A stretch of DNA of 64,000 nucleotides from Microbacterium yannicii PS01. GTDB lineage: Bacteria; Actinomycetota; Actinomycetes; Actinomycetales; Microbacteriaceae. This document shows positions 63,419-64,000 of this stretch, piece by piece. Location: positions 1-64,000 of the forward strand of contig NZ_CAJF01000018.1 of NCBI RefSeq assembly GCF_000304335.1. Direction: 5' to 3'. Within the stretch, counting starts at the first letter, position 1, and the number at the start of each line of letters is the position of its first letter. The position numbers and the translations under genes are program-made. The notes below the pieces were generated by a model. It ran no database searches. It was not told where the DNA came from and was given only the letters and a program-made list of their open reading frames with translations.

Positions 63419-64000
63419 CGAGTGCCGAACCCATCTAGGAACCGCAGGTAAGCAGTATCGGTGAGACGCGCATACTCGTCACGCGCGGAAATGACGTCGT
63501 CCCGCTTCATAGCCGTCGCGGCAACGACAGCGCGCACCCAGTCCCCGTCATCTGAGGCAAGCCCCGGATTATGCGAAGCGGACAACTCCGACAAGCTGGA
63601 CTCCTGCGGGCCGACGAACGGTACGCCCAGCTCGAGGCAGCGGAGAGCAACTCCGCTTTGGTAGAAGCGCTCGTACGGGATCACTACGGCGGCGCTCGTA
63701 GAGATTAACCGATCGAATTCGTCTTCTGAAACAAACTCTTGTCGTACAGTCCAGCCCTCGACGTCTGGCCAACCTCTTCCAACGATCTCAAAGCGAAACC
63801 GGCCGCGCAGTCTTGCGGCGATATCAACTAGCGCTTTCACAGCTCGTGTCGGTTTGTACTGACCGAGGACGCGAACTACATCCTCAGAGGCGGCGACGGT
63901 ATGTGACCGGTGCTGGATCGGGTGGGGAAGTCTCACCACCGACACGGACGGCATCATGGCTCTCGCATCCGACTCGGCCGCTGCACTGTGGACGAGTAGC
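63415..64000 (-). CDS. Glycosyltransferase, partial (N-terminus beyond window edge)
   Basis: The C-terminal ~194 residues. VVRVLGQYKPTRAVKALVDI, FRFEIVGRGWPDVEGW, AAVVIPYERFYQSGVALRCL and ELGVPFVGPQ show the donor domain of a GT4 enzyme. The frame stays open to the window end (LLVHSAAESDARAMMPSV), so the ATG at 63957 is internal and the gene starts past base 64000. Confidence 0.8.
   Translation of the reverse strand, partial: LLVHSAAAESDARAMMPSVSVVRLPHPIQHRSHTVAASEDVVRVLGQYKPTRAVKALVDIAARLRGRFRFEIVGRGWPDVEGWTVRQEFVSEDEFDRLISTSAAVVIPYERFYQSGVALRCLELGVPFVGPQESSLSELSASHNPGLASDDGDWVRAVVAATAMKRDDVISARDEYARLTDTAYLRFLDGFGTR

Overview
The window looks like chromosome from a high-GC actinobacterium of the Microbacteriaceae, most likely Microbacterium or a close relative. 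The basis is inference from GC-rich third codon positions, frequent GTG starts, a DUF222/HNH endonuclease, LPATG-type cell-wall anchors, DUF4012 and DUF4260 proteins, and GTGA/ATGA-coupled operons. I see no rRNA, tRNA, CRISPR array, transposase or replication origin.

Layout. 0-3.2 kb: an OatA-like O-acyltransferase flanked by a 69-bp palindromic repeat family and short direct repeats. 3.2-18 kb: truA (frameshifted), a histidine kinase with a degenerate-GGDEF membrane partner, a decayed glycosyltransferase, a response regulator, an EEP-family phosphatase, VanZ, a hydrolase, a tandem 85-bp repeat, an LPATG surface protein, DUF4012, a CPBP protease and three paralogous small membrane proteins. 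18-23.3 kb: small hypotheticals, a GNAT acetyltransferase, an AAA ATPase, a hydrolase remnant and a DUF1254/DUF1214 protein. 23.3-42.9 kb: a large surface-polysaccharide locus. 43-56 kb: a lipoprotein hydrolase, a SpaA/VWA-type LPATG adhesin (frameshifted), a Tat-exported beta-helix protein, an HNH endonuclease, small membrane proteins and a very large patatin-like lipase. 56.3-64 kb: a second polysaccharide cluster with visibly more A/T at third codon positions, probably acquired horizontally and running off the right edge.

How it fits together. The 23-43 kb locus has two divergent operons from a common 256-bp control region. The rightward one carries a Wzz-like protein, a Wzy-like polymerase, a GT2 and a Wzx-type flippase. 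The leftward one carries two GT2 enzymes and a sugar O-acetyltransferase, then an unusual acylation module (fatty acyl-AMP ligase, free-standing acyl carrier protein, phosphopantetheinyl transferase, HHxxxDG acyltransferase), another GT2 and UDP-glucose dehydrogenase. A third operon adds three glycosyltransferase genes, another acetyltransferase and a Tat beta-helix lipoprotein. My inference is an envelope polysaccharide or glycolipid carrying O-acetyl groups and an ACP-delivered long-chain fatty acyl group. No priming phosphoglycosyltransferase and no sortase lies in the window.

Three otherwise intact genes (truA, the HHxxxDG acyltransferase, the SpaA-like adhesin) each appear to lack exactly one C in a short C-run, so base-calling error is a serious alternative to true gene decay.
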